Shown: positions 5,754-7,311 of the stretch, piece by piece
How the letters are laid out: each line of letters opens with the position of its first letter
Position numbering within the stretch: position 1 is the first letter of the stretch
Origin: an uncultured Eubacteriales bacterium
GTDB lineage: Bacteria > Bacillota > Clostridia > Oscillospirales > CAG-272
NCBI GenBank assembly: GCA_900556615.1
Contig: USPP01000072.1
Span: 1-7,311, forward strand
DNA length: 7,311 bases
Direction: 5' to 3'
Made by a program: the position numbers and the translations under genes
Notes under the pieces: generated by a model
Told to the model about the DNA's origin: nothing
The model's input: only the letters and a program-made list of their open reading frames with translations
Databases searched by the model: none

Positions 5754-7232
5754 ATGATGAACACAAGCATTTACCGAGACATAGCGGAGCGTACCGGCGG
5801 AAACATATACATAGGCGTTGTAGGTCCGGTGCGTACGGGAAAATCTACTTTCATAAAAAAATTTATGGAGACACTCGTTTTACCGAATATTACCGATCCA
5901 TATGACCGAGAACGCGCGAAAGACGAGATGCCGCAGAGCGCCGCGGGAAAAACGGTTATGACGGCGGAGCCGAAATTTATTCCCGACGAGGCGGTTGAAA
6001 TTTCGCTTGCCGATAATGCCAAGCTCAGAGTAAGAATGATTGACTGCGTAGGATATATTGTTCCGGAAGCGCTCGGTCATATCGAAAACGGCGGTCCGCG
6101 TATGGTACATACACCATGGCAAAAAGAGCCAATGCCCTTTACGGAGGCTGCCGAAACCGGAACAAGAAAAGTAATAAACGATCATTCCACAATCGGCATT
6201 GTCGTTACAACAGACGGAACTGTCGGAGAGATACCGCGCGCAAATTATGTCGACGCCGAAACAAGGGTAATAAATGAACTCAAAGCGATCAGCAAGCCTT
6301 TTGCTATCATCATGAACTCTGCCGATCCCTCTCGGGAAGAAAGCATACGCCTCGCTACATCGATAGAAAATGATTACGGAGTTCCGGTTGCTCTCGTAAA
6401 CTGTCTTGAGCTGAATACAGAGGACATAAAGCATATTCTTGAGATGATTCTTCTTGAATTTCCCATAAAGGAGATATCTGTTGATATGCCGGGCTGGATT
6501 TCCGCGCTTGAACCGGATCACAGACTTGTGACGTCAATACAGAATTCAGTGCTTGAGTGCGCGGAAAATGCTACAAAAATCGGTGATATTTCCTCAGCCT
6601 TTGCTTCACTGCCTGAAAATGAATATATAACCGCCGCGGATATAAGCAGTACCGACCTTGGAAGCGGATGTGCGAAAATTACAGTGAAACTGCCGGAGGA
6701 ACTATATTATAAAACCCTCGGAGAGCTTACCGGTTTTGACATAACGGGAGAAGAATCTCTTATCGGACTCCTGCGCGAGCTTTCCGACGTGAAACGGGAA
6801 TATGATAAGATTGCTTCTGCTCTGAAGGAAGTCAATGAAAAAGGATACGGCATTGTTACGCCGGAAACAAGCGAATTGAAGCTTGAGGAGCCTACGATAA
6901 TCCGTCAGCCGGGTGGTTACGGTGTGAAGCTTAAGGCAAGCGGTCCATCGATCCATATGATACGTGCTGATATTGAAACTGAGATCAATCCGATTGTCGG
7001 TTCAGAGCAGCAGTCTGAGGACCTTGTCAAATTTCTTCTTCATGAATTTGAGGAGGATCCCACTAAGCTCTGGGAATCAAATATTTTCGGAAAAACGCTT
7101 CATGAGCTTGTCACCGAGGGACTTCATTCAAAGCTTGATCATATGCCTGATGATGCAAGGAAAAAGCTTTCCGAAACGCTCCAGAAAGTCATAAACGAGG
7201 GAAGCGGCGGGCTGATTTGTATCATTCTGTAA
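5754..7232 (+). CDS. spoIVA: Stage IV sporulation protein A (spore coat basement-layer ATPase)
   Basis: SpoIVA is the mother-cell ATPase that polymerises on the forespore surface, anchors the spore coat and is needed for cortex formation. The match runs the whole length. The N-terminus (YRDIAERTGG) is followed by the P-loop GPVRTGKST with Lys30, the PQSAAGKT segment at 60-67, Walker B Asp97 in MIDCVGY, a TRAFAC-type nucleotide-binding domain to about residue 240, and the C-terminal domain ending in NEGSGGLICIIL. Starting at 5754 gives 492 residues, the same length as the Bacillus protein, and places Lys30 and Asp97 at the same numbers. GGAGG (5744-5748) precedes this start; the adjacent ATG at 5757 is an alternative. 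A longer in-frame start at GTG 5604 lies in the end of a repeat element and adds residues with no family counterpart. Ala71 replaces one of the paired threonines I recall at 70-71 in Bacillus. Confidence 0.97.
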   Translation: MMNTSIYRDIAERTGGNIYIGVVGPVRTGKSTFIKKFMETLVLPNITDPYDRERAKDEMPQSAAGKTVMTAEPKFIPDEAVEISLADNAKLRVRMIDCVGYIVPEALGHIENGGPRMVHTPWQKEPMPFTEAAETGTRKVINDHSTIGIVVTTDGTVGEIPRANYVDAETRVINELKAISKPFAIIMNSADPSREESIRLATSIENDYGVPVALVNCLELNTEDIKHILEMILLEFPIKEISVDMPGWISALEPDHRLVTSIQNSVLECAENATKIGDISSAFASLPENEYITAADISSTDLGSGCAKITVKLPEELYYKTLGELTGFDITGEESLIGLLRELSDVKREYDKIASALKEVNEKGYGIVTPETSELKLEEPTIIRQPGGYGVKLKASGPSIHMIRADIETEINPIVGSEQQSEDLVKFLLHEFEEDPTKLWESNIFGKTLHELVTEGLHSKLDHMPDDARKKLSETLQKVINEGSGGLICIIL

Positions 7233-7275
7233 TAGACAACAGCCGTAACAATCGGTTGAGCCGTTGACTGCAGAA

Positions 7276-7295
7276 GCCCTGCGGGGCGTTGCCCC
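7276..7295. repeat. GC-rich hairpin downstream of spoIVA
   Basis: GGGGC (7283-7287) and GCCCC (7291-7295) form a 5-bp stem with a GTT loop. GCCC (7276-7279) can pair alternatively with GGGC of the first arm. There is no T-run after it, so it is not a convincing terminator. It may be the beginning of a dispersed repeat continuing past the window. The remaining bases 7233-7311 show nothing else. Confidence 0.35.
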
Positions 7296-7311
7296 ACCTC
7301 TCATTTAAGCC

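Noticed and set aside
5880..6521. Minus-strand reading frame (213 codons) inside spoIVA
   Set aside because: It is antisense to a highly conserved gene and has no recognisable motif.

Overview
The window looks like a piece of chromosome from an endospore-forming low-to-moderate GC Firmicute, most likely a Clostridia of the gut (Oscillospiraceae/Lachnospiraceae type). The main reasons are a full-length stage IV sporulation protein A (SpoIVA), a small YlmC/YmxH-type PRC-barrel sporulation protein, strong GGAGG-type ribosome binding sites, and MarR/ABC-exporter operons typical of these bacteria. The organism assignment is inference.

Left part (1-4740): a tightly packed four-gene operon on the + strand. 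It has a MarR-family regulator, two ABC-exporter half-transporters that form a heterodimer by every visible motif, and a small unrecognised protein with two predicted membrane helices. All junctions overlap (8, 4 and 1 nt). The promoter region upstream of marR carries three alternating TTCTAA/TTAGAA half-sites that make two overlapping palindromes over the -10/start region, so autoregulation by the MarR protein is likely. The first ABC subunit has a degenerate catalytic site (Asp in place of the Walker B Glu, Gln in place of the H-loop His), and the second has a degenerate signature motif. These defects fall in the same composite ATP site, which is the arrangement of asymmetric exporters such as TM287/288 and BmrCD.

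This operon is bracketed by two copies of one dispersed element in opposite orientation. Bases 1-85 are the terminal half of one copy. Bases 4737-4916 are a complete ~180 bp copy with 15-bp imperfect terminal inverted repeats. The shared 84 bases match at 75 positions without a gap. No transposase is present, so the elements look like MITEs. The stop codon of the fourth gene lies in the end of the right-hand copy.

Right part (4917-7311): a strong hairpin (4978-5016) sits between the converging operon and the minus-strand ymxH-like gene (5119-5358). Between ymxH and spoIVA is a second, unrelated MITE-like element (about 5448-5610) with short inverted ends and possible TAA target duplications. 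Then comes spoIVA (5754-7232), preceded by a good sigma-E-like promoter. The window ends in a short GC-rich hairpin-containing tail. The sporulation genes are ordinary core genes. The unusual part is the MITE-bracketed regulator/exporter cassette beside them.
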